DNA from: Bacillota bacterium
GTDB lineage: Bacteria > Bacillota > Clostridia > Acetivibrionales > DTU013
Assembly: GCA_023412665.1 (NCBI GenBank)
Contig: JAEZCA010000067.1
Span: forward strand, 1 to 40,473
Reading direction: 5' to 3'
DNA: 40,473 bases
Shown here: piece after piece, positions 32,692-40,279 of the stretch
Layout of the letters: each line of letters opens with the position of its first letter
Position numbering within the stretch: position 1 is the stretch's first letter
Notes under the pieces: generated by a model
The model's input: only the letters and a program-made list of their open reading frames with translations
What the model was told of the DNA's origin: nothing
The model's database searches: none
Made by a program: the position numbers and the translations under genes

Positions 32692-33270
32692 ATGGAGTTG
32701 AATGAAATAATAAAAAAGCTTGAAATAATTCTTTCACCGGGCAGGTTCAACCACTCGCTTGAGGTTATGAAGGCCAGTATCCGGCTGGCTGAAAAGTATG
32801 GTGAGGATGCGGAGAAGGCAGCGCTTGCAGGACTGGTGCATGATTGTGCCAAAGACATGAGAAAAGATGACATTTTACCTGCATGCAAGAAATATGGTAT
32901 CATAGTCGATGAAATAACCGCTTCGCGGCCTGAGCTGCTACATGGACAGATTGGTTCCCATATGGCTGCGGAGCTGTTTGGCATCGAATGTCCGGGGATA
33001 CTTGCTGCAATTGCCGACCATACCATGGGCAGGCCTGGAATGGACAAATTAAGCAGTATCGTATTTATAGCAGATTATATAGAAGACAGCAGGGATTATA
33101 TAGGTGTCGACGCAATACGAGAGGCTGCCAAAGAAAGCCTGGAGAAGGCAATCGTAGCCGGGATCGACAACACGATCAGGCACATACTGGACAAAGGCCG
33201 TTTTCTGCATCCTCAGACAGTAGCGACAAGAAACTGGGCGCTGAGGCGGCTGAAGGAAGGAAATGAATAA
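32692..33270 (+). CDS. yqeK: HD-domain hydrolase YqeK (symmetrical Ap4A hydrolase family)
   Basis: 193-residue HD-domain phosphohydrolase. The metal motif is seen as FNHSLEVMKASIRLAEKYGEDAEKAALAGLVHDCAKDM (His, then HD); later HGQIGSHMAAE, IADHTMGRPGMDKLSSIVFIADYIE complete the YqeK pattern. YqeK enzymes split diadenosine tetraphosphate into two ADP. The start is ATG 32692, preceded by AAGAGG; an ATG at 32608 would add 28 residues unlike the family. It sits 93 bases after nadD. Confidence 0.92.
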   Translation: MELNEIIKKLEIILSPGRFNHSLEVMKASIRLAEKYGEDAEKAALAGLVHDCAKDMRKDDILPACKKYGIIVDEITASRPELLHGQIGSHMAAELFGIECPGILAAIADHTMGRPGMDKLSSIVFIADYIEDSRDYIGVDAIREAAKESLEKAIVAGIDNTIRHILDKGRFLHPQTVATRNWALRRLKEGNE

Positions 33271-33290
33271 TTTATACAGGTGACTAATAT

Positions 33291-33656
33291 ATGAGCAAGA
33301 AGAAAAACGAATCTGCAGCAGGCATACTGTTAGATACATTTGGCACTATACTACTGCTGACAGTGATAATTATATGTACCCTGAACTTCATCAGAGACGG
33401 AAGGGGTTATCAAATGCTTGCGAATAAGGCATCGGCGAATGTGAATGATGCCGCTGGCAGCAATAAGACTGAGCCAAAGGATAATTCCGATTCGTCAAAA
33501 AATGGCACCAATACGAGCGCCGGCAGCAATCCTTCATCAAAACCGGCTACCGATAAAAAGACAGCAGGAAAACCGGCAAACAAACCAACCGGTGCTGATG
33601 CAAAAAACACCGGCGAAGATAATAAGAAGCCTGTTCAGCCGGGAGAAGAGCCGTAA
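33291..33656 (+). CDS. small membrane-anchored low-complexity protein
   Basis: 121 residues, not recognised. A short basic start (MSKKKNE) and one helix (ILLDTFGTILLLTVIIICTL) anchor an about 80-residue outer tail made almost only of Ser, Asn, Lys, Pro, Thr and Gly (KPADKPT-like pieces). Such a tail would be disordered. In many related genomes the gene after yqeK encodes an LCP cell-wall ligase followed by rsfS. Here neither is present, so this may be an unrelated anchor protein or what remains of that position. AGGTGACTAAT precedes the ATG, and a terminator follows. Confidence 0.7.
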   Translation: MSKKKNESAAGILLDTFGTILLLTVIIICTLNFIRDGRGYQMLANKASANVNDAAGSNKTEPKDNSDSSKNGTNTSAGSNPSSKPATDKKTAGKPANKPTGADAKNTGEDNKKPVQPGEEP

Positions 33657-33660
33657 TAAA

Positions 33661-33689
33661 AAATGTCAAAGGCTATTGACATTTTTTTT
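33661..33689 (+). terminator. terminator of the nadD-yqeK unit
   Basis: AAATGTCAA (33661-33669) pairs with TTGACATTT (33676-33684) over a 6-base loop. T run extends to 33689. Confidence 0.9.
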
Positions 33690-33700
33690 CACCCGAGGTA

Positions 33701-33724
33701 TAGTGGTACTAATTAATACCACTA
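33701..33724. promoter_or_regulatory. palindromic operator, probable autoregulatory site of the TrmB regulator
   Basis: TAGTGGTA (33701-33708) and TACCACTA (33717-33724) are perfect inverted arms around CTAATTAA. The palindrome lies 41 bases before the TrmB start and not over a T-run, which fits a protein binding site. It has a TACTNNNNNNNTA core loosely similar to known TrmB operators. Confidence 0.65.
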
Positions 33725-33765
33725 CATGAAATGCAATATTATTCTACCATATGGAAGGCGGATCT

Positions 33766-34461
33766 ATGGATTTACTTGATTGCCTGATGAAAGCAGGTTT
33801 CACAAGGCATGAAGCTATGCTGTATATAACCCTCGGCAAGGAAGGCGCGCTGACGGGGTATGAGGCGTCAAAGCTCTCCGGTATTCCTAGGTCCAATGCA
33901 TATCTGGCGCTGGCCGGGCTGGTCGACAAGGGCGGAGCATTACGCATCGACGGAGATACATCCAAATATTCTGCCGTGCCTGCCGCAGAACTGACCTTCA
34001 ACCTCAGACGCAGGCAGGAGGAGGCCTTCGATTTCATAGAAAAAAACGCACCGGTACGGGAAGAGACTCAAGAGCCCTATTATACCGTTACAGGCAGAGA
34101 TAATATCATAAACAAGATGAGCCACATAATCACCAAGGCAAAAGAGCGTATATACATCTCAACCTCTCCCGCTGAACTGGAAAATGTGGCGGCAGAATTG
34201 TCCAGGGCCTGCGCAGATGGACTGAAGGTAGTAATAATAACATCAGAAGGGTTTCATATGGAGGGGGCAACGGTTTACAGAAACGAGAAGCAGCCTGGGC
34301 AGTTAAGGCTGATATCAGACACAACGCATGTGCTGACAGGCGAGCTCAAGGCTTCCGGAGATTCGACAGCCCTTTACTCACGGAACCGCAATCTGATTGA
34401 CGTAATCAGAGATTCTCTTAAAAATGAGATTACTCTGATTGGGTTAAAGCATACCATATAA
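33766..34461 (+). CDS. TrmB family transcriptional regulator
   Basis: 231 residues. The N-terminal winged helix (LLDCLMKAGFTRHEAMLYITL ... ASKLSGIPRSNAYLALAGLVDKGGA) is the TrmB DNA-binding signature. The second half (YYTVTGRDNIINKMSHIITKAKERIYISTSP) is the effector part, here of the short type. TrmB proteins sense sugars or other metabolites; the ligand is unknown. ATG 33766 follows GGAAGGCGG; an ATG at 33751 sits before that site and is less likely. A palindromic operator lies upstream. The gene ends at the first base of a dispersed repeat, so its terminator may be in that repeat. Confidence 0.85.
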   Translation: MDLLDCLMKAGFTRHEAMLYITLGKEGALTGYEASKLSGIPRSNAYLALAGLVDKGGALRIDGDTSKYSAVPAAELTFNLRRRQEEAFDFIEKNAPVREETQEPYYTVTGRDNIINKMSHIITKAKERIYISTSPAELENVAAELSRACADGLKVVIITSEGFHMEGATVYRNEKQPGQLRLISDTTHVLTGELKASGDSTALYSRNRNLIDVIRDSLKNEITLIGLKHTI

Positions 34462-34556
34462 TGAGGCGATAGATGGGCCCCCCGCCCCAGCTCTATACGT
34501 ATTTTCAGCCCTCGGACTGAAAAACGCTTGGTGACGGGTACCGATTTGCCTTTCGG
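34462..34556. repeat. dispersed intergenic repeat, copy 2
   Basis: Shares GAGGCGATAG, TGGGCCC, CTCTATACGTATTTTCAGCC, GAAAAACGC, TGGTG, CGGGTA and CGATT with 12024-12130, in the same order and direction. It begins right at the end of the TrmB gene. Between it and lysA lies a 9-bp perfect hairpin, TTTTCTTTC (34560-34568) with GAAAGAAAA (34577-34585). Confidence 0.75.
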
Positions 34557-34700
34557 ATATTTTCTTTCGATCAATGGAAAGAAAACGATGTGAGCATATC
34601 TCCCGCCTCGTTTTAACACCCGGTTGAGAAGCGCAGCAGGAGTAGTTCGGATAATTCACTGCAAGCGGATGAAATATATATAGACAATGGAGGAAACTGT

Positions 34701-35948
34701 ATGGCAAACTTTTATACTGAACAAACGAACTTTTTCGGAAACAGCAAGCCGTCCGAATTGCTCAAGGAATACGGCAGTCCGCTGTATGTCTACAACGAGG
34801 CTATACTAAGGCAGAGGTGCAGAGATATGGCGGGATTGGTCCAGTATCCCGGTTTCAAGTCCAATTATTCAATAAAGGCCAACTCAAACCTGGAGCTTTT
34901 GAAAATTGCCAGGGAAGAGGGACTTCATGCCGATGCCATGTCCCCCGGCGAGATCCATATACTGCTTGCGGCAGGCTACAAGCCTGAGGAGATGCTGTTC
35001 GTAGCAAACAATGTATCAGCGGAGGAAATGCAGTTCGCCATCGACAGGGGAGTACTCGTCAGCTGCGACTCGCTGTCACAGCTCAGACAGTATGGAAGGC
35101 TGAACCCGGGAGGAAAGGCTGTTGTGCGTTTCAATCCGGGAGTTGGTGCAGGCCATCATGAAAAGGTAGTTACAGCCGGCAAAAACACCAAATTCGGCGT
35201 CAATATCGAATTGATCGATGAAGTCAAGGCGATCCTGCAGGAATACAATCTGAAACTGGTCGGCATCAATCAGCACATCGGCTCGCTTTTCATGGAAGCG
35301 ACACCATATATAGAGAGCGTAAAATCGCTGCTTGCCATCGCGTCACAGTTCAAGGAGCTTGAATTTGTGGATATGGGAGGCGGCTTCGGTATCCCGTATC
35401 ACAAGCAGGAGGGCCAGGAAAGGCTCAATTTGGCAGAAACGGGCCGGAAGCTCACAGAGGTATTCGAAAGCTGGATGGCAAAGTACGGAAAAAGTATCAG
35501 GATCAAGATGGAGCCCGGACGCTATGTTGTTGCAGAGAGCTGTGTGCTGCTCGGCACTGTGCACTCCGTAAAAAATAACGGAAACAAGAAATATATTGGG
35601 ACAGATATAGGCTTCAATGTTCTTATACGGCCCGCTATGTACGACTCCCACCACGATATTGAGCTTTATAGGAACGACAGCATAATTAAGTCTGAGAAAA
35701 CATCACCTGCCACTGTTGTCGGCAATATCTGCGAAACGGGAGACATACTGGCTAAGGACAGAGAGCTACCCGAAGCCAAGGAAGGCGATCTGATAGGTAT
35801 GATGGATGCAGGAGCCTACGGTTATTCCATGGCATCCAACTATAACAACCGCTTGAGACCTGCCGAGGTCCTCATCGGCCTGGACGGCAGCCCGCGGCTC
35901 ATCCGCAGGCGCGACACCTTCGAAGACCTGATGCGCGGCTTTGTATAA
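34701..35948 (+). CDS. lysA: diaminopimelate decarboxylase
   Basis: PLP enzyme (fold type III) converting meso-diaminopimelate to lysine. 415 residues. SNYSIKANSNLELL holds the PLP lysine, DAMSPGEIH and VDMGGGFGIPY are phosphate/dimer motifs, EPGRYVVAESCVLLG and GNICETGDILAKDR provide substrate-binding and the catalytic Cys, and MMDAGAYGYSMASNYNNR ends the active site. All match LysA, not ornithine decarboxylase. GGAGGAAACTGT precedes the ATG. The leader has no lysine riboswitch; it contains the dispersed repeat and a pyrimidine/purine hairpin. Confidence 0.94.
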   Translation: MANFYTEQTNFFGNSKPSELLKEYGSPLYVYNEAILRQRCRDMAGLVQYPGFKSNYSIKANSNLELLKIAREEGLHADAMSPGEIHILLAAGYKPEEMLFVANNVSAEEMQFAIDRGVLVSCDSLSQLRQYGRLNPGGKAVVRFNPGVGAGHHEKVVTAGKNTKFGVNIELIDEVKAILQEYNLKLVGINQHIGSLFMEATPYIESVKSLLAIASQFKELEFVDMGGGFGIPYHKQEGQERLNLAETGRKLTEVFESWMAKYGKSIRIKMEPGRYVVAESCVLLGTVHSVKNNGNKKYIGTDIGFNVLIRPAMYDSHHDIELYRNDSIIKSEKTSPATVVGNICETGDILAKDRELPEAKEGDLIGMMDAGAYGYSMASNYNNRLRPAEVLIGLDGSPRLIRRRDTFEDLMRGFV

Positions 35949-35953
35949 TATGA

Positions 35954-35988
35954 AGGGGGACGGTTCTCACGTTTTGAACCATCCCCCT
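35954..35988 (+). repeat. REP-like hairpin after lysA, may act as terminator
   Basis: AGGGGGACGGTTC (35954-35966) pairs with GAACCATCCCCCT (35976-35988), one mismatch, over a loop TCACGTTTT. It contains the same GGGGACGGTTCTCAC core as 1896-2055. TAAATTTTATTT follows, so it could terminate lysA transcription between two convergent genes. Confidence 0.75.
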
Positions 35989-36099
35989 AAATTTTATTTA
36001 GAAAATATTATGATTTAATTTGCTGATTGACAATATTTCATAGAAAGCCGCTGATATTTTATTCTCTTCTGATCAAGACATGCAGCAAGCCCCTGGGCA

Positions 36100-36846
36100 T
36101 TATTCTATCTTAAGATCAGCCAGATTTATTTTGCACCACATATTGTCCTGAATATAGTTAGTGGTAAACTTCACGTCAAACTTGACAACACCTGTGATAT
36201 CAAGTTCAAGGTCCTGTGGAAGGCTGCCCTGTGCAAGATCGTATTTCTTGATCAATTCACCATCGCCATAGAATTCAATAACGGCATTTGATGTATTTGA
36301 ATTGTCATCCAGGCCAAGGATGCCGTTTAATGATTTGTATTTACCTTCCAGATTATATGAAAAATTCGTATACTTGGTATCGCTCAGGTAGAAGCTTAAA
36401 TTCTGCAGCTGTAATCCCTTTGTATAGGTCTTGCCGGCCATTTTCATTTCTTTGTTTACATTGAAGATCTTGTAATTGCTTTCAATATAATAAGGCCCCA
36501 TAATATCAGTCAGATAACCTGTTTGAACAGCACCCTCCTTTTTCTCGCCGATATAAATAGTCTTTTCCTTTCCAACGTACGAGACGGGCAGTCCGACTAC
36601 TTCTGAGAAAAATCTGAGGGGGACATATGTAGTACCGTTGTAAATCAATGATGCCGGAACGTATGCCTGGCCGTTATTATACATGAACGGTTTATCGCTT
36701 GGCTTTTTTTCCTGGCCGTTAAACACGACTTTAACTTCGAACAATGACAGAGCATAATCACCCGCGGCAAGAGCTGTTGTGCCTAACAGCAAGGCTGCCA
36801 TAATACCTGCTAAAAAACCCTTTAATTGACCCTTCAAAAATTTCAT
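36100..36846 (-). CDS. secreted stalk-domain (copper amine oxidase N-terminal-like) protein with NPCBM-like domain
   Basis: 248 residues with a signal peptide (about 1-28, FLAGIMAALLLGTTALAAG). Residues about 35-100 (VVFNGQEKK ... YVPASLIYNGTTYVPLRFFSEVVG ... IYIG) are the clostridial stalk domain also called copper amine oxidase N-terminal-like. Residues about 125-248 (KGLQLQNLSFYLSD, YNLEGKYKSLNGILGLDDNS, ELDITGVVKFDVKFTTN) resemble NPCBM, a carbohydrate-binding module. So it is probably a surface protein that binds wall or environmental glycans. No enzyme domain is present. AGGAGGATTTGTA precedes the start; a 14-bp palindrome lies in its promoter region. Confidence 0.85.
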   Translation of the reverse strand: MKFLKGQLKGFLAGIMAALLLGTTALAAGDYALSLFEVKVVFNGQEKKPSDKPFMYNNGQAYVPASLIYNGTTYVPLRFFSEVVGLPVSYVGKEKTIYIGEKKEGAVQTGYLTDIMGPYYIESNYKIFNVNKEMKMAGKTYTKGLQLQNLSFYLSDTKYTNFSYNLEGKYKSLNGILGLDDNSNTSNAVIEFYGDGELIKKYDLAQGSLPQDLELDITGVVKFDVKFTTNYIQDNMWCKINLADLKIE

Positions 36847-36887
36847 TACAAATCCTCCTTAATAAATTATGTTTTACATAATAAGTA

Positions 36888-36901
36888 TGATAATATTATC
36901 A
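36888..36901. promoter_or_regulatory. palindrome upstream of the stalk/NPCBM gene
   Basis: TGATAATATTATCA is a perfect 14-bp palindrome about 40 bases before the minus-strand start, overlapping a region where promoter boxes are expected. A regulator binding site is plausible. AT-rich chance is not excluded. Confidence 0.35.
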
Positions 36902-37004
36902 GATAACAATCATGTATGCAAGATTTTACAAAAAAGAAAATCAAATGGAGGATTTCATAATAAATAAAGGACAATAATGGTGAATAAAAAATTTTTATTC
37001 GTCC

Positions 37005-37033
37005 TTGACATTGTTACAGGCCTTATTTATAAT
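37005..37033 (+). promoter_or_regulatory. consensus sigma-A promoter of the glycine riboswitch operon
   Basis: Perfect TTGACA (37005-37010), 17-base spacer, perfect TATAAT (37028-37033). Confidence 0.9.
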
Positions 37034-37099
37034 TAAGTTTAATTAATTGCCGGCACTTTTACGTATACTATTGAATGATCAGGCAACAACTGAATATAG

Positions 37100-37216
37100 T
37101 CGGATGATGGGCGAGGAAGCAAATGCGACCTTGTCAGGACGGATCTCTGGAGAGACCATGACGGCGCCGAAGGGGCAAGGCTCAAAAAGCTTAATCTCTC
37201 AGGCAAAAGGACAGAG
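37100..37216 (+). ncRNA. glycine riboswitch (single clear aptamer)
   Basis: The aptamer 37140-37216 contains ATCTCTGGAGAGACC, GGCGCCGAAGGGGCAA and AATCTCTCAGGCAAAAGGACAGAG, the conserved glycine aptamer blocks. The upstream stretch (37100-37139) has similar spacing but lacks the conserved loops, so it may be the ghost partner helix seen in singlet glycine riboswitches. It stands ahead of a class V aminotransferase and serA, so it would link serine/glycine synthesis to free glycine. A small AAAGAT-TTG-ATCTTT hairpin with T-rich tail near 37260-37280 may be the expression platform. Confidence 0.92.
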
Positions 37217-37299
37217 TAAAGGATAGCATGTTATTTGCATGTATAAAGGTCAGGTCTTAACAAAGATTTGATCTTTTATTATAGTTGGGAGGAAAGGAT

Positions 37300-38367
37300 A
37301 TGCATAAAAAACTATTCATACCGGGACCGGTAGAGGTTCGGGACGATGTCCTTCAAAAAATGGCTTCGCCAATGATCGGCCACAGGACCAAGGACGCGTC
37401 CGCACTTCAAAGAGGGATTTCGGAGAAGCTTCAGAGGCTGATGTACACGAAGAACACCATACTGCTTTCGACTTCGTCGGGAAGCGGACTTATGGAAGGC
37501 GCTGTACGCAGTTGTACTAACAAGAGGGCAGCTGTTTTTTCAGTAGGAGCTTTTGGAGACAGGTGGTATAAAATGGCCACATCAAATGGTGTGCCGGCAG
37601 ACCTGATCCAGTCGGAACCGGGAAAACCGACAACACCTGAAATGGTCGACCAGGCGCTTTCAACGGGAAAATACGATCTGATAACCATAACCCACAACGA
37701 AACCTCCACTGGTATAATGAATCCGGTTGAAGAGATAGCCGAGGTCATGAAGAAATACCCGGAAGTAATATGGTGCATGGACACTGTCAGCTCAATGGGC
37801 GGAACAAAGATCGAGACTGACAGGCTTGGCGTAGATATTTGCATAACATCCACACAGAAATGCCTTGGACTGCCCCCCGGAATGGCAATCTGCTCAATCT
37901 CTGAGAAGGCTGTGGCTGCGGCGGCCAAGGTACAGTTCAGGGGAACCTACCTGGACCTGCTCGAACTATATAATTATGTAATAAAGAAAGATCACCAATA
38001 TCCATCAACGCCGTCACTTTCACACATGTTCGCTCTGGACTACCAGCTTGACAGGATCTTCGAGGAGGGCTTGGAAAACAGGTTCGCCCGTCATCTGGAA
38101 ATGGCAAAGACCGTCAGGGCATGGGCAAAGGAAAATTATGCGTTGTTCCCGGAAGAAAAATATGCATCGGTCACACTGACGACTGTCAAAAACACAAAGG
38201 GCATCAGCGTAAGCGACCTTAACAAGAAGCTCGGAGAAAATGGATATATGATATCAAACGGCTATGGCGACCTGAAGGAGGTAACCTTCAGAATAGCCCA
38301 TATGGCCGACGCCACTATGGAAGAAATACACGTGCTGCTCGGACTCATCGACAGGCTTGCAATATAG
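37300..38367 (+). CDS. class V aminotransferase (serine-pyruvate / alanine-glyoxylate / phosphoserine type)
   Basis: 355-residue PLP enzyme (fold type I). KLFIPGPVEVRDDVL is the family start, LLSTSSGSGLMEGAVRS the PLP phosphate region, TITHNETSTGIMNP the substrate segment, MDTVSSMGG binds the pyridine nitrogen, and SSTQKC-like TSTQKCLGLPPG holds the Schiff-base lysine. ATG 37300 follows GGGAGGAAAGGAT; an in-frame TTG at 37285 is inside that site. It lies 42 bases before serA under one glycine riboswitch and probably serves as the transaminase for phosphohydroxypyruvate in place of SerC. Alanine-glyoxylate activity leading to glycine is the alternative. Confidence 0.9.
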   Translation: MHKKLFIPGPVEVRDDVLQKMASPMIGHRTKDASALQRGISEKLQRLMYTKNTILLSTSSGSGLMEGAVRSCTNKRAAVFSVGAFGDRWYKMATSNGVPADLIQSEPGKPTTPEMVDQALSTGKYDLITITHNETSTGIMNPVEEIAEVMKKYPEVIWCMDTVSSMGGTKIETDRLGVDICITSTQKCLGLPPGMAICSISEKAVAAAAKVQFRGTYLDLLELYNYVIKKDHQYPSTPSLSHMFALDYQLDRIFEEGLENRFARHLEMAKTVRAWAKENYALFPEEKYASVTLTTVKNTKGISVSDLNKKLGENGYMISNGYGDLKEVTFRIAHMADATMEEIHVLLGLIDRLAI

Positions 38368-38409
38368 CCAGAACATAAAAAATAGCAAATATTTGAGGAG
38401 GTCTTTTTA

Positions 38410-40011
38410 ATGAAGATAATAGTAACTGAAAGAATCGCAGATGAAGGTATACAATATCTCAAGGACAAGGGCTTTGAAGTAGATACAAAGTTTGGTATTT
38501 CTCACGGTGAACTGCTGGATATAATAAATGATTATGATGCTATCATTGTCAGAAGCGTTACGAAGGTCAACGCAGAACTGATCGAAAAGGGTAAGAATCT
38601 GAAAGTGGCAGGAAGGGCTGGAAATGGTATTGATAATATAGATGTGCCTGCCTGCACCAACAAAGGAATAATCGTCGTCAATACACCTGAAAGCAACATC
38701 ATGGCAGCTGCAGAGCTGGCGATCGGCCATGCATTCTGCCTGTTCAGAAATATACCCCAGGCAAACGCGGCCGCAAGGCGCGGAGACTTCAGGAGAAACC
38801 TGTTTCTTGGCAACGAATTGGAAGGCAAGACCGTGGGTATCATCGGCCTTGGAAGGATAGGGTCGATAGTTGCTACAAAGCTCAAGGGATGTGGTATGAG
38901 GGCAGTTGCATATGACCCGTACATCACGGATGAAAAGTTTAAAAAATATGGCGTTGAAAAGTGTGAAAAGCTTGAAGACCTGCTGGTTCAAGCTGATCTG
39001 ATAACGATGCATACACCGAAGACTTCCGAGACCTACGGCATGATTGGAGAAAAGGAACTGAGCATCTGCAAAAATGGTGTCCGCATAGTTAATGCCGCAA
39101 GAGGCGGACTCGTCAACGAAAAGGCTCTTTACACCGCATTAAGGGAAGGCAAGGTAAACGGTGCTGCAATAGACGTACTGGATCCGGAGCCAGGCTATGA
39201 TAAAAAGCCTGAAGATCAGACATATAGAAATGATCTGCTCGCGCTCGATAACGTGATAGTTACACCGCATCTTGGAGCTTCCACAGAGGAAGCTAATTAT
39301 AATGTAGGAACTGCTGTGACACAGCTGGTGGCTGCTGCACTGGAGGGTGAAATGGTGGCGGCTGTCAACATGCCTCCGATGCAGGCTGATTTGAATGGTC
39401 TCAGACCCTATATTACACTTGCTGAAATGCTTGGCAAGATCTATTATCAAAGTGAGAAGGAAACTGTCCAGAAGATCGAGGTCGTTTACAGCGGTGATCT
39501 GGCGGACAAGGAAACCAAGGTATTTTCACTGTCAGTGCTCAAAGGCTTCCTCGACCCGATAATAAAAGAAAAGGTCAATTATGTAAATGCCGAGCTGATG
39601 CTTCACAACATGGGAATAGAAATGGTTGAAAGCAAAAGGTCGCACCTTGATAAATATACCAACCTTATCACAGTGAAGTTTACCACTAAAAAGGGCACAC
39701 AGAGTGTATCCGGAACGATTTTCGCAAAAGAGGAAATGAGGATAGTGGATTTCTTCGGATACAAGCTTGATTTCGAGCCGACACCGTATATCGTAGCGAT
39801 TCAGAACATTGACAAACCCGGTATAATAGGACGTATCGGCACGATCCTTGGAGCTGCTGGTGTAAATATTGCAGCGATGCAGTGGAGCAGGAATAAGAAG
39901 GGTGAGAAGGCAGTGTCCTTTGTAAGCGTAGACCAGGAAGTGAGCAATGAGACATTGGATGAGATCAGAAAGATAGACGGTGTCCTGAAGGTATCGCTGC
40001 TGAGCTTCTGA
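38410..40011 (+). CDS. serA: D-3-phosphoglycerate dehydrogenase with ASB and ACT domains
   Basis: First step of serine synthesis: 3-phosphoglycerate to phosphohydroxypyruvate with NAD. 533 residues, the long form. The catalytic part shows VRSVTKVNAELI, AGRAGNGIDNID and the Rossmann motif GIIGLGRIGSIV; NAARGGLVNEKAL and VTPHLGASTEEA contain the catalytic Arg and His. An ASB-type intervening domain (about 320-450) is followed by a C-terminal ACT domain (VAIQNIDKPGIIGRIGTILG), which usually binds serine for feedback. TTGAGGAGGTC precedes the ATG. Enzyme regulation by serine and RNA regulation by glycine would act together. Confidence 0.96.
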   Translation: MKIIVTERIADEGIQYLKDKGFEVDTKFGISHGELLDIINDYDAIIVRSVTKVNAELIEKGKNLKVAGRAGNGIDNIDVPACTNKGIIVVNTPESNIMAAAELAIGHAFCLFRNIPQANAAARRGDFRRNLFLGNELEGKTVGIIGLGRIGSIVATKLKGCGMRAVAYDPYITDEKFKKYGVEKCEKLEDLLVQADLITMHTPKTSETYGMIGEKELSICKNGVRIVNAARGGLVNEKALYTALREGKVNGAAIDVLDPEPGYDKKPEDQTYRNDLLALDNVIVTPHLGASTEEANYNVGTAVTQLVAAALEGEMVAAVNMPPMQADLNGLRPYITLAEMLGKIYYQSEKETVQKIEVVYSGDLADKETKVFSLSVLKGFLDPIIKEKVNYVNAELMLHNMGIEMVESKRSHLDKYTNLITVKFTTKKGTQSVSGTIFAKEEMRIVDFFGYKLDFEPTPYIVAIQNIDKPGIIGRIGTILGAAGVNIAAMQWSRNKKGEKAVSFVSVDQEVSNETLDEIRKIDGVLKVSLLSF

Positions 40012-40175
40012 TTGTCTGTCCTGTGGGAAATAGAGGCGGCTGTTTGCGAGAAGATGCCACCTGAAAAAAACCAGGTATAGGCTCGGATGCTAAGGTGCAG
40101 CCAGAAGATAGCTAGTACGAAGATGCAACCTGAATTGATATAATAAACTGCATAAAGCTATTAGAAGAGTTACTC

Positions 40176-40218
40176 AGAAACGCTCCTACAGGAACAAACA
40201 GGAGCGTTTCTTTGTTTT
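40176..40218 (+). terminator. terminator downstream of serA
   Basis: AGAAACGCTCCT (40176-40187) pairs perfectly with AGGAGCGTTTCT (40200-40211), 12 bp, followed by TTGTTTT. The gap from the serA stop holds two copies of AAGATGCNACCTGA (about 40053 and 40119) of unknown meaning. Confidence 0.9.
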
Positions 40219-40279
40219 GTGAGCATGCAGAAGAAGCATGGCCAGATAATTTTTATGGGCTTTTTATAGCTTTCACATG

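Noticed and set aside
34462..34700. Lysine riboswitch before lysA
   Set aside because: The conserved lysine aptamer blocks are absent; the region is a dispersed repeat plus a hairpin.
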